Positions 49,901 to 60,814 of a DNA stretch of 64,000 bases are shown piece by piece. Each line of letters opens with the position of its first letter. Positions within the stretch are counted from its first letter, which is position 1. The notes under the pieces are model-generated. The model searched no databases. It was not told the origin of the DNA and saw only the letters and a program-made list of their open reading frames with translations. A program made the translations under genes and the position numbers. The DNA comes from Boswellia sacra (Eukaryota > Streptophyta > Magnoliopsida > Sapindales > Burseraceae): NCBI GenBank assembly GCA_013180625.2, contig SNVD02010020.1, positions 1 to 64,000 of the forward strand, written 5' to 3'.

Positions 49901-50340
49901 GGATGTACATGCTATCAACTGCTCACTTGAATGGTAATATGGGTCAAACATTTCAAAGAACTGACACCTTGTTTCCTACTTCTGAGAGGATATACATGCC
50001 TTGTACATCTCACAGGAATGACCCTATGGGTTCAACATCTCAAAGGACAGATATTAATTTACGTTCAAAGACAGAGAGATTATACATGTCCGCAAGAACT
50101 TCAAGGAATGACATGGCATCAGCTTCACAACAGGCGGACATTATGCCTCCTACATCCGAAAGGATGTACGTGTCTCCACTTGTTCAGAGACATTCTGGCA
50201 TGCAACCAGCATCAGAGAGGTTATACATGCCTGTGGCATCAACATCGCAGAGAATGTATACTCAAAACCCAATACTTACAATGGATGATTTCCCTAGCCA
50301 AGGACCATCAATGACTTTGCCTACATCTCAGAGGATATAA
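37965..50340 (+). CDS. FAR1 DNA-binding domain / ALDH6 dehydrogenase / SERxYM-repeat fusion
   Basis: Nineteen exons sum to 3174 nt (1057 residues): 37965-38499, 38982-39076, 39276-39344, 39450-39611, 39716-39794, 39903-40057, 40553-40616, 41294-41373, 41518-41583, 42207-42257, 42383-42534, 44491-44581, 44811-44891, 47822-47899, 48039-48074, 48170-48213, 48409-48487, 48959-49046 and 49172-50340. Residues 20-125 are a FAR1/WRKY-GCM1 finger (C81, C87, H109, H111) with a basic NLS-like stretch (R66-K79). Residues 211-683 are an ALDH6 (methylmalonate-semialdehyde dehydrogenase-like) domain. It has N357 in CPFNFP, K in VLKPSEKNP, catalytic C488 in GQRCMA, Asn rather than Glu at GGKN (usual in CoA-acylating ALDH6) and EEIFGPV. 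Residues 805-1057 are about eight S-E-R-x-Y-M repeats. No mitochondrial presequence is seen, unlike canonical plant ALDH6B2. A nuclear role is inference. Confidence 0.82.
38500..38981 (+). other. Intron joining the FAR1 and ALDH6 parts; retention gives a short isoform
   Basis: The first coding exon ends GGAAATTTATCAG with intron start gtccga, a weak donor context. The acceptor ttatcttgcag is good. Splicing makes L-S-E-K-S-F-K. If the intron is kept, translation stops at 38523-38525 after G-P-N-P-A-Q-V-F, giving a 186-residue FAR1-only protein. The intron contains an (ATA)n/(TTA)n tract at about 38668-38712 that can fold on itself. Confidence 0.65.
38668..38712. repeat. (AAT)n followed by (ATT)n, self-complementary microsatellite
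   Basis: Eight AATA-type triplets are followed directly by ATT triplets, forming a perfect small palindrome in the FAR1/ALDH6 junction intron. Confidence 0.85.
43249..43781. mobile_element. hAT-like non-autonomous element in ALDH6 intron
   Basis: The element spans 43257-43773 (517 bp). The left end taggagtggcaattt and the inverted right end tagaggtggaaattt match at 12 of 15 positions. Flanking 8-mers gttaggct and gttagttt match 6 of 8. Inner sequence is AT-rich with no ORF of note. The TIR type (TAGRGGTGGCAA) is shared with the element at 46474. Confidence 0.65.
45999..47138 (+). mobile_element. TRIM retrotransposon B, inserted in the right LTR of TRIM A
   Basis: The element is 46004-47133, flanked by the exact duplication caatc (45999-46003, 47134-47138). 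The first LTR is 46004-46147 (tgataggg...cctatca), followed by the primer site ttggtatcagagcc. A second LTR copy is at about 46276-46419, again followed by ttggtatcagagct. A third, truncated LTR end is at about 47090-47133. The layout LTR-internal-LTR-internal-partial LTR is recombinant. The second internal part is near-identical, in opposite orientation, to the internal part of TRIM A. A tatttaag motif in each LTR could be its promoter. Confidence 0.88.
46466..47027. mobile_element. GC-rich hAT-like element inserted in TRIM B
   Basis: The element is 46474-47019 (546 bp), with taggggtggcaa at the left and ttgccatcccta at the right (inverted tagggatggcaa, 11 of 12). It is flanked by the exact 8-mer cgacctgg at 46466-46473 and 47020-47027. 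Both sub-terminal parts are runs of ggggc/gcccc (about 46490-46650 and 46860-47005), inverted relative to each other; the centre is AT-rich. ORFs running through the GC part are Pro/Gly-rich artefacts. Confidence 0.92.
49600..50337 (+). repeat. Coding tandem repeat, S-E-R-x-Y-M units
   Basis: In the last exon of the FAR1-ALDH6 gene, about eight degenerate units of roughly 28-31 codons occur. Their consensus is about T-S-E-R-x-Y-M-P-x-T-S-x-R-N-D, followed by T-S-Q-R-T-D. A looser repeat of S-x-R-D-L-S-S type precedes them (about 49320-49590). Confidence 0.85.
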
Positions 50341-51892
50341 GTTAAGATCCCAGGCTTATTTGTTTATCATTTTAGGCTACTTCTAGACAGTTTAATCTCC
50401 ATATTTCAGATGGTTTTTGGTTCTCTAACTCGAGAATCCCTTCTTCCAGTGTTCAGCCTCAGTCTTTTGTTTTTAGTTTATAACAAAAAATAGTCACCTG
50501 GGGGAGGGGGTTGTAGAAAAATGTCAGATTATGATGTTTCTTTTGTATATAGTAAACTGATTTCTTTAGAAAAAAATTATTTCTTTAATCCTTACTCGAT
50601 GGTGCTCCACACTTCTGTTGAGCGTAAAGTTCCCAACAACTATTGACAAATGGCAATATTATGTATACAATCAAATTGTACAATCTTACTCATAATTTGA
50701 CATGGCACAAATTTATTGGATGGATAAAAATAAAAAATAAATTAACTAATTTTTAATAAATAAAATAGAATTTACACATCCAATAAATTTATATTATATC
50801 AGATTGTATAAGTTAGATTGTATAATTTGGTTGTATATCTAACATTATTGAATGATAAAAGAATTAAATCATGTGTATTTCAGTTCAAGGGGAAGCGAAT
50901 GGAGGCTGCACGAATCTTGTTCCGAACTTTCTCAGTATTATTAATGTATTCGAAGGAATTCCATTTTAACTGTTATTTACTTTATTTACAAGAGGATATC
51001 ACCCTCCCACAACCCAATACAACACTCGTTTTGTAGTTTGACTTTTGTTTCTAAAGACGCATATAGTTTCCTTGACGCATCGGAAACCATTGCGATCCTT
51101 TCAATGGATGATTTTAGAACCCAATACTTTCAATGCCAGCAAGGGCTCGTCACTGACTTTCTCCTACCATCTGCCACGCTAAGACTTAGCGGTTACAAAA
51201 GTAAATAAGAGTAACAGAAATTTCCACGAGTCTACTTTTACTATTGATCAAGCCATTAAGGCATCATCAAGTCATCGCCAGCTTCCCTTTTTTACAAAAG
51301 GAGGTTTGATTTTGAACCAAAGCGGGCTCTCGTTACCTGTCTTATAAAAGTTATTTTCAAAAAAACTAAGGAGTTGAAACTGTTACATAAAGGTGAATAA
51401 TAGAAGTGAATGAAGGTTGAAATTGCGAGGTAAATATAAGGGGGAGAAAGTGCAATCTCCCACGAAGCCTTATTAATGCCTGAAAGCGTAAAACCAAACG
51501 CCCAAAACATAGTGGATGTGGATTAAGTATGCATAGGCAAATTGCACCGCCCCATCATCCAATCATAATTGGCCATCAAAAAGCGAACTTTTCTGCGTCA
51601 CTTCCAACTCCCATTTCTTTCTACAAACGCTACTCACATACATACACCTCAAAACTCACAAAGCTTATCAAACTACTCAATTATATCAACCTTTTTTAAC
51701 ATGGCTTTCTTGAAGTGACTTGTGTAGCGGGTTGGGCAGTGGTGAGTGGAGCTTCTCGGGCAGGAAACGAGTGGTGATGCCACTCTTCTTAACAATAGAA
51801 ACAGAAACAGTTGTTATACCATACTTAAATTATAAGGTAACTTTTATGGATATATATATATATCACATAAAGTACAAAATTCAAATACTTGA
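50341..51892. other. Intergenic stretch between the fusion gene and the UGT (tail to tail)
   Basis: It contains the 3' ends of both genes and one MITE (50654-50850). A (TA)n run lies at 51850-51862. No further gene is seen. Confidence 0.6.
50654..50850. mobile_element. MITE with about 75-bp imperfect TIRs
   Basis: The left arm caatattatgtatacaatc pairs with the inverted right arm caataatgttagatatacaa. The arms continue in parallel to a shared aaatttattggatg. Confidence 0.7.
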
Positions 51893-53374
51893 TTAATTAT
51901 AATTCTGAAAATACTCGATTAAACTGTCAACGTATCGATCATCTAGCACCTTGTCTCCAAAGATTTTCTTCATCTCTTTTGCTTTCTCTCTGTAAATCCC
52001 TCCACCCTCTTCCACCATTACAAGCCTTAAAGTCTCAGCCACCATTTTCCTTGTAAATGACCCATTTCGTTCATCCCTTGGTACTTCTTTTCCCACCATT
52101 TTCTCCTCAAAAACTCTAGCGTTCAAACCTTGATCTAGCTGAAACGGCAGCATAATAAGTGCACTTCCAAAATGTAAACCTTCAATAATAGAACTCCAAC
52201 CACAATGAGTCAAGAATCCTCCAACTGCTTCATGACCCAATATCCTAAACTGCGGTGCCCAACCCCTCCAGACAATGCCACGTCCTTTTATTCGTTCTTC
52301 AAACCCCTCAGGAAACTCATCAACCGACTCATGCAGTTTCCTGAAAACCCAAAAAAAGGGCAGCCCCGATAGCTCTAAACCTAGAGCTAGCTCGATCAGT
52401 TGTTCCTGACTCAGTGTCACCTCACTTCCAAGTGCTATATAAACCACTGATCCTGTGTTTTGTTTGTCTAGCCACTCACTGATACTCAGCCATGTATTGT
52501 CTTGGCTAAATACTTGATCAGTGTTTGAGTTTGGTGGCAACAACCCTGCAGGGATTACAGGTTTCTGATGCAGCTCTCCGAGGAGTTTGGTCCAGTCGGA
52601 TTCGATCTCCATGCAGGTTCGTGAAACAATCACGTCACAACCTAAAACTGCCCACCCAAGCCGACATGTATCTGAGATTTCCGAAAAATTTACTTCAACA
52701 ATGCGCTCAACGTACCTATTTGCCTCGTGGAGACGAAACGCCAGCTTTGTAGGAAATGGTACCCAACTGGGGGGCACGGTGAAATCCTCCGGCTTCTGCC
52801 GGGGATCATCACCGTTTATCAAGGCCGTTGATGACGATCCAAAGAAACATACCGACCACGAATTGAGTATGTTGAAAAAGGCTCGAGAAATTCCAAGCTT
52901 AGCTGCTATTGATGGGAGCCAGTGATGAGCAAAGTCGTAAATAATCCAGTCAGGAGATAATGCTTATAAAAAGTTTTCCAGAGATTGGCGGAGTCCATCG
53001 AAGGCCTTTTTGAGGAATTGGACTTGATGGGATGAAATATCAATGGTGGCTTCAGCATTTTCCGGGAGGTTATCAACGTGAGGCAAACTGAGCTTCACAA
53101 AGGTTATGGAAGGAGCCAAGATCTCAGGAAGTTTTGGGAGACGATCAACGTTTCTAGGGGTGGATATAAAGGAGATTCTATGACCTTTTTGGGCAATGTG
53201 CTTGGCGAGTTCTAAGAATGGTATCAGATGACCAAAGGCCAGCCATGGAAACATGGCTATGTGAAGCTGCCGACTAGTGGTGGCCACTGTTTCAGCTTTT
53301 AGGATCAGGAAATTACTGAACGGGCGGCTGATGCGTACTCTGGTGCTCCTTCGAAGCAATTCAGAAATCATCAC
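51893..53374 (-). pseudogene. UGT91-like UDP-glycosyltransferase with one premature stop
   Basis: A single-exon family-1 glycosyltransferase frame of 494 codons from ATG 53374 to the stop at 51893. It is open apart from one TAA at 52966-52964. The N-terminal part (137 codons including that stop) has the acceptor-side motif [18 protein letters not shown], with the catalytic His in FGH. After the stop the same frame continues as A-L-S-P-D-W-I-I-Y-D-F-A-H-H and runs to the C-terminal PSPG box, with WAPQFRILGHEAVGG, FLTHCGW, E-G and DQGLN. STPRNIDRLP-type sequence and the single exon suggest UGT91, a group that often adds sugars to flavonoid or triterpenoid glycosides in the cytosol. The stop removes the UDP-sugar domain, so this copy is non-functional unless the stop is polymorphic or a sequence error. 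An N-terminal extension of about 35 residues precedes the usual start region. Confidence 0.85.
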
Positions 53375-56300
53375 TTGGGTTTTTTTTTGTGTTTTTTTCC
53401 CCCTGTACGTGTCTCACGTTTACATTTCATTATTTATACAATTTGGAAAAAGTTCAAAAATAACTTTATTTTTTTGTATGTTTTAAAAAAAATTCTATTA
53501 AAAATTTTCATACCATACCATAGTCTTCTTCCCGACAATTTTATACTTGTCAAGTTGTCCAGCATAACCCTTGTAAAAATGTAGAGTTGTGGTAGCTAGC
53601 TCTACAATTGTCCAATTATTGAACAAAATATTGGGTTTATTGAATAAAAGGGTATAATATGAAAATTTTTTAAAATAAGATCATTTTTAAAAAATGCATT
53701 AAAAAATGAAATTGTTTTTAAAATTTCTTCCAAAAATATTGTATGGGATAGATCTATCGCATCAAGTATATCTAGAATATTAAAATTCCTTTTCACAAGT
53801 GATCTTTCACCTTCCTCCACTTAATAACTATTAAAATTTGATTAGGTTTACAATGTAAAACACAGATGGTTAACCTAATAATTTCCTATATAATATTTCA
53901 TATACTAAATCAAAATGAATTGACAATTAAATAACTTAATTAAATAAATTTATAATAAAGAGATTTGAACTTCAAATCCAACCTGTCGGTATTATGCTTT
54001 GGGGCCGGCAAATAAGCATATATCTGTGTGAGAAAATTGAAAAATGTCTTAAATTACGAGGCTTATTTGATAATGATCGTATCCCTAAAAATTTAAATAC
54101 TATAATCTTATTTGAGATTCAACAATGTCCAATCGTGTGTCGACAAGTGTTTGATATCGATACAGGATTATGATAAGTAAATTTTTAAGAAAATGATCAT
54201 TTTTGTAACTCATACTTAAATTTTCGACTTTTTAAATTTTTCATATATATATGCATTAAATTTCTCTACCTATTATATTCTTATAGATTATGTGTCATTT
54301 GATTTTCTTATTTTAGACTCCCTACATCTACATCTGGAGGTAATTTACATCCATACAGGATATAGTTGATATTTTCTAAGGATGGGTCTATACACTTTTT
54401 GGTTTTATTGTATTATTAACCAATTATTATTTTTTATTATTTAATTAAATTAAAAATTAATTTTTAATAACTATATATTTAGGATTCCTTTTATGAATAG
54501 ATTTCCTAATAGTCATAAAGAAAGATCTCTCGCTCCTTTATCTTGCATAAAAATTCAGTCTAGTTACAATCATTCTATAATTATTGAGGTTTGAAAGAAC
54601 ATCTAATCCCCTTTTATACTATATTATGTTTATATAATTGTAATACAATTGTTGCATACTTATTTTTCTTTTACATGTTATTAAGAGATGAATTATATTA
54701 TATGTTTTTGTTTTCTCAATTATATTTAATTTTCAATCAATAGTGCCATTGACCATTAAAAAAAGGCCACGTTCATTTGTCTCTTCCCCCATAATTTTGC
54801 CATTGACAATAAAAAAAGGTGGAACACCATCATCATCAACAACACCAACATTTTTAATTGACATTTCTCCGCAAATTTAAAGTGAGAATCTAACCACACA
54901 TAGTCACTGCAAATTTCTTCATTTGCCACTCAATTCTTCATATCAACAATGAGTAGTGTGGGCCAATAATTTGGTGGCCATTAATTTTCAACCATTAGGT
55001 GAAAAAAAGAAATAGTGTAAAGCATCTTATCAACTAATATGGTTAAGAAGGTTCGTTGCTTCATTTTTTTAATTATAATCAGTTCAATCCAAACATTAAT
55101 TGAGATTACTATATAAGTATCAAATCATATATATATATGCACATAGGTGAAACCAAAAGCATAGTTAAAAACATTATATCTTAATTAAAGCCTAAAAATG
55201 TTATCAACAACGCTAATATATAACTAATTTAAATACTAAAACAATCTTAGCAACCAAGCCTAAGTTCTTTCAAATGCACTCGTTTTCTACCTTTCTGTGA
55301 CAAATACCCAAGTAAGTCAAACACTATCATCTTTGCTAAAACTTTCATCTCATGATCCAGTACTTTTATATGTTTTTATTTAACTGTAACAGGTGTCTTG
55401 AAATGAAACCAGACTCTTGAAATTAAATTAAAAGAATCTAGATAAGCATGATTGACCGACTTAATTGTCAAAAGTGAGGTGAGACATGAGAAAACTAGTT
55501 TTCAACAAAATATATATTTATTAATGTACTTTAAATTAATGTCAACCATATATCATTTTTAAAATTAAAAAAAATTAAAGTCAACCACATACTCTTATCA
55601 GACTTTGCAAACAAAAATACAAAATATAAAAACAAACACATCCTTAACTCTTATACCATATTGAGAAATTATTAAATTTAAAAACTCAGAATATCATAGG
55701 AAAATTTCAAAAAAAATGTCAAAATTCAAGTGAAGATCGCAAAAACAATCCTACATTTGGAAATTTAAATGTCATTACGTTTGTCTGAGTGTTAGAAACT
55801 ATCAAAACTATCGAACACTGTTGGACGTTGTCGGATGCATTGTCGGATCATGACATGTAAATTTTTGAGGACATAATCGCACACTTTTTCAATTTTTCCA
55901 ATATCATATAAGAGCTCAACATTATTAATTACTTGAGTCTAATATAATCTATATTAGTTTTAACTGTTTCCAACCGTTCATTAATAAGCCTAATCCATTT
56001 CGTTTTAATTTTTAGCTGAACCTTTCTACAAAATGTGTAAAGAAAGGAAAATTTTGAGCCTTCTTTACTAGATTTTATCACCATGTTCTCGGAGTATAAT
56101 TTTTTTAGTAGCATTATCTGTTGTTAACAAAATCAGTGCTAGAGTTAATTTGAGCAGGAAGAATTTGTTTTCATTTAAGAATTTTTTAATACCATATTCA
56201 ACTTTGTTAAAACTACCCATGTACTTATTTTCATATAAAAACATTAAATTATTAATTCTTTAATTCCTTGAGCAACATTAAAATAGAAACTAATAGCTCA

Positions 56301-57257
56301 ATAGCCTTTAACAATTTTAAGAACAAAGTGGTTTTTCAATTGAGTTAAAAACCAACACACACGAGATCAAAGATATTATCGTCTTGAAAACCAGATATGT
56401 TTTTTTTCTTTTTTTAAATAAGATGATTATTTTGCCAATAACTTTCCCCAAAATAAAAAATTGTACTGAAAAAAGACATGACATATAACCAATCAATTAT
56501 CCCAAAACTTTCTTCAGCAAATAACAGTATACAACAGTTTCTGGGAGCGAATGCTGCAACACTTTCGATCCAATCAATCAAGCCCACCAACCACAAACCT
56601 CAAATCCATCTCTTTTGCACGAGAAATGGAAGTATCAGTTGTCAGTTGGAAGTGGAATATTACATCATGCACATATCAAATCAAACCCTTGCCAATAGTT
56701 TTTAGAAGCCATTGAAAGGGTTGAACTAAGTTGGGTAACCAAATTCAACTTTTTATTTATATGGTTAAGTATCTGAGATATTTTATTGGCTTAACTCCTC
56801 ACTTCACTTGAAATTTTATTTGAAATTTATCATGGGTATTTTAGAATAAGCTTTGAGTAAAGTATTGAATAATCTAGTGATGTTAGATATTTGTTGGATA
56901 AAGCATTAAACCATTAAAGCTTCACATATGCCATGAAAAATATAAGGATTTATTTGTCAATTAACAAAATTTTAATATTGGGGTATCCACCTCAGCTTTA
57001 CTTTCTTTTAAAAAAATTAATTTTCTTTTATTTTGTATGAAATTCTAAAAAACAAATAATTTAAAAATAATCTTGTTTTAATAAAATTTAAATGTTATGT
57101 GCGACATCTTACAAATTAAGAAAAATCAATATAAAAAATAATGATAAGTAATATTGAATTTATTGAGAGATGTCTCATCAATTTTATTAGAAATTTAACT
57201 TGAAGAATTCCCCTCGGTAAAGGCGTAGGTGTAGGTGTTAATGTACATCTTTGGAGA
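53375..57257. other. AT-rich intergenic stretch
   Basis: No coding region is supported. Two loosely similar segments (about 54040-54250 and 55700-55910) share an order of motifs around tgtcgaca/tgtcggatc and a following gtaaatttttgag-like string, possibly diverged copies of one repeat. The last few hundred bases should hold the methyltransferase promoter. Confidence 0.5.
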
Positions 57258-60200
57258 ATGCAATTAAACTCTTGCTGGGCAGCGCCTGCAGCTCCTTATC
57301 CTCCACGACTCAAAATCATCAATATAAAATACAAGCTATCGGCAGTTAGAAGAAAAACCCCATCTCAGAACATCGATGATAACGGTGATGATTCTGGGAT
57401 GGTGAAATTCCATTTACCTTCTCATGTCAAGTCCATCACGAGCACTTCCAACCCATTTGTGAAGCACTGCCTCAAGCTCCGCCACAGCTCATCTTATCGC
57501 CACTCTCATGGCTCTGCTCTTGTTGTGGGAGCTACTCCTATCAGGTACAACATCCTATTCTGCCTTCATTTGAGCTTTTATCATCTGGGTTCTTTGTCGT
57601 TTTCACTTTACTGTGGTTTATTTTATTCTAGAAGCAAAGAAAAGAAAGCCTAATTCATTGTCTCGTTTTCTATTGTTTTTGTTTTGGAGAAATTATATGT
57701 CAATAAAAGCGGAAAAACAGTACAAAAATGGTTTATTGTATTAGGAGAGCATTATGTTGGAATTTGATATCCCAACATATGCTGGTACTTAAGCCATACA
57801 GGTGGTTATGACTAAGCTTTCAAAAACAGGTCATCTGGTATCAGAAGTGCTTGAAAAGTTTTCCAGTGAGTACAAGTCAAAATAGTTGAGATATATGATC
57901 AGTAGGACTTCTGATAAAGATTGTAGGAAGGGATTATTCTTTTGAATATGCATAGTTGTCAGCACTGATAATAATGCTTAATTTAGATATTTGTACCTTG
58001 TTGAAGTAAGGATAATATCTATTCTTTCACTGTCTGGGGCGTTAATTTACCTACTAAAATTTTGGCCATCCCTATCCAAGATCCCAGCATCACCATTCCA
58101 TTTTTGTCTAAAGTACGGAGTAAAGGGGCTTCTATGTATGAGATTTCATTAGTGATCCTTTCGGGACCTTGACTTGGTCACATGAGTCTGAATTAGCCAT
58201 TTCTGTAGGAATACATAGAGTTGCCTCTATGGTAGAATCAGTGGGGGCCTTTACCTTGTTGCGGATGTTAGTGGTTTGAGTCCGCTATCTCCAACTCGTG
58301 AACTTAGCTGACACAAAGCTATATTAATATGATAGCACCCAATTTTTTTTGAGAGGAAGGGGCCTCGGTAGGAAGAGGATTGTACCATGAGAGAAGCAAA
58401 GAGGTCATGGTTGGTTTTTCTGTATGATATATTTGATGTTTTACATGGTTAAATACGTATGCCGATTTCTTTATGACCCACCAAATGACTGTAGACCTTC
58501 TTCACGAAAGAGATTATACAGAACCATATATAAGAAAGTTAGAGTATTCAATAATAGGTAGAATTTTTCAATCTGCCTAGACGATTGCTGTATGCCAAAG
58601 ATATAGTATGTATTAACTCCATGGCTTCATATTCTTGCTGTGTGAACTCATTTTTATTGTAGAACCATTTATATATCTTCTTCTATAATGTGTAATGGCA
58701 GCCTCAGTCTGCGTTTAATACACAACTTTTACTTGCACTTTAAGGTATGCTTTTTCATCTTGCTCATTTTTAAGCTATGGAAGGTTTAACAATGATGTAT
58801 TTGCATGATTATTTTTGTCATGCTACTCTGCTTTAGTTCCGAATGTACACTCAACTTGTAGTAATTGAAATCAGGACTTGATTACACTAATTACATTAAC
58901 TTTATGGATTTTGTAAGGAAATAGTTTTGACTATAATTGCAGGGAAATATACAAGTTTGAAACATCTCTGCAAGATAGAACTTTCAGAATGGATTGTTTA
59001 CTATTACTTGACAAAGTGGAAGTTCCTGAAGGATTAGATGATATTTCTACTCATACAGTTCGTGTTAGCTCTGTGGTAATGAAAAAACTTTCTGGAGTAC
59101 AATCATGTGAATCCATTGAAGCAATTGCCCTGATGACAATTCCAACAAGTTTCTTCAATATAGATGCCAATCAAAAGGAGGTAGACTGTCGGAGTTGGTT
59201 CGCATCTACACACCGAATCCTAGTCCTTGATGGGATTCAGGTAATTCTTACACTTATCCAGACATTTCATATAATGCAATCATGTTGGATTATCTTCTTC
59301 AATTGTGTTGAAAGTGTTACCAAGTACCTCTTGGCCTCATGGTGCCTTAGTCTACTAGCAAACAGGTGATCATGGGTGTTGGTCTGTCTAGCCTTGTGAT
59401 CTGTGAAATGGACCTTACTTGATATCCATTACAATACTTACAGAGTATATATCTTTTTTTTTTTTTTAAGAAAATAAAAATTCTAGAAGAATTTCAAATC
59501 GAAATTCTTTTGTTAAAAGTTCATTCTGTGATTCTTACAACCTTGTGATGCAAAAATTTTGTAAACTCAGGCATGGCGTTTTATCATCATCTTAGTCAAG
59601 AGGACATGTATATGGACATAAGGCCATTGTGCAAATGCAAGTATAGAATATGTTAATTGACTCAACCTGTTGCAAGTGATATTAGAATGTAAATGAAGAA
59701 AGATTATAAAGATTCCCATCAGAAGCTTGATATAATGAGATATGAAGTTGCTTTGGTGTTTAGTTCTATAACACTGCTTAATATATAGGCTACGTTTGCA
59801 GGCATGCGATGCCAGGAGCCTTATGGGCATTCATGTCACTAATGCGTGAGAGTTGTTAACTGCAGGACCCAGGCAACCTAGGTACATTACTCAGATCAGC
59901 TATGGCATTTAAATGGGTGAGAAAATAGTCTCAGAACTCTAATTTCTTTATTTCATTTTATTTTTATTTCTAGTTGAATTTTATCTTGATTATCCTATGT
60001 TTTTGCACATGCTATGCTGATGACCTGATGTTGACCCTACATTGCCAAACTGGTATTTATTCAGTAATTAAAACAGCTGTCCCTACTTGGTGAGAATAAC
60101 TGTTAAACGAACCTTTTTTTATTATTTTTTAAAAAAACCTACATAAGTGATCCATTCGAATATTAACATCAACAAAGAAAGGTTTTAGTTGCACTTATGA

Positions 60201-60814
60201 GTAACCTGACATAACCTGTTCTTTCTCAAATCTTTCCGTTCATTCAGTAATGAAAAATAGGACCACTGATGCATGAAAGTGATTTTTTCTCTTCTTTTCT
60301 TCTCTCTCTCTTTTTTTCTTTAATTTTTTTATTATTATTTTTTTTATAAGAGGATTGTCATAATTCATTAGTGAATAAAAAAGATATATTATTTAATGTC
60401 AATCTCAAACAGGGTGGTGTCTTCCTACTTCCTGGATGCTGCGATCCATTCAATGAGAAAGTTCTACGAGCTAGCCGGGGAGCCTGCTTTCAGCTCCCTA
60501 TGGTTTCCGGCGGTTGGTACCATCTCGAAGCACTCAAAAGTGCATTTCAAATGAAGTTGCTAGCTGGGCATCCAGAGAGCACGGAAGAACTTAGACCGGT
60601 CGCACATCTGTCTCAAGAACTGGTGGATTCATTAGCAGATATTCCCATATGCTTGGTTTTGGGTAGTGAAGGGCATGGCCTTTCTGAGAAATCTCAGCAG
60701 GTGTGTGAACTTTTGAGTATTCCTATGCCTGGGGAATTTGAGTCTCTTAATGTTTCTGTTGCGGGAGGGATTTTCTTGTATATGTTACAGCCGAAGAACC
60801 AGAGATTTGTCTGA
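57258..60814 (+). CDS. SpoU/TrmH-family RNA 2'-O-ribose methyltransferase, organelle-type
   Basis: Four exons (57258-57544, 58943-59240, 59866-59916, 60413-60814) join in frame to 345 residues. It is a SPOUT-fold methyltransferase using S-adenosylmethionine to methylate a ribose 2'-OH of rRNA or tRNA. Motif 1 spans the exon 2/3 join: [16 protein letters not shown] (192-207). Motif 2 is [11 protein letters not shown]. Motif 3 is [13 protein letters not shown] near the C terminus. The N-terminal third contains the substrate-binding-like region with [18 protein letters not shown]. The first 35 residues are basic, Ser/Pro-rich and poor in acidic residues, suggesting a plastid or mitochondrial transit peptide. 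The target nucleotide is not predictable. Intron 1 carries plastid-derived DNA. Confidence 0.92.
58141..58408 (+). other. Nuclear plastid-DNA fragment (NUPT), mosaic
   Basis: Position 58255-58300 reads like the 3' exon of plastid trnA-UGC (ttgcggatgttagtggtttgagtccgctatctcca against a plastid T-arm and acceptor), quoted in pieces: gcggatgt, gtttgagtccgc, tatctccaactcg. It is followed by gaacttagctgacacaaagc and gatagcaccc, as in the trnA-rrn23 spacer. A further block, ggggcctcggtaggaagagg then attgtaccatgagagaagc, resembles the rps12-trnV spacer of the same inverted repeat. The left part (58141-58230) may also be organellar, but I cannot place it. Matches are from memory of plastid sequence. 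Confidence 0.6.

Noticed and set aside
49210..50340. Separate gene starting at the ATG-like codon near 49210
   Set aside because: The upstream sequence in the same frame is the conserved ALDH6 C-terminal segment G-V-Q-F-Y-T-Q-I-K, preceded by a good acceptor, so it is the last exon.
58255..58300. A functional tRNA-Ala gene
   Set aside because: Only the 3' half of the tRNA is present and it carries several changes, so it is a plastid-derived fragment.
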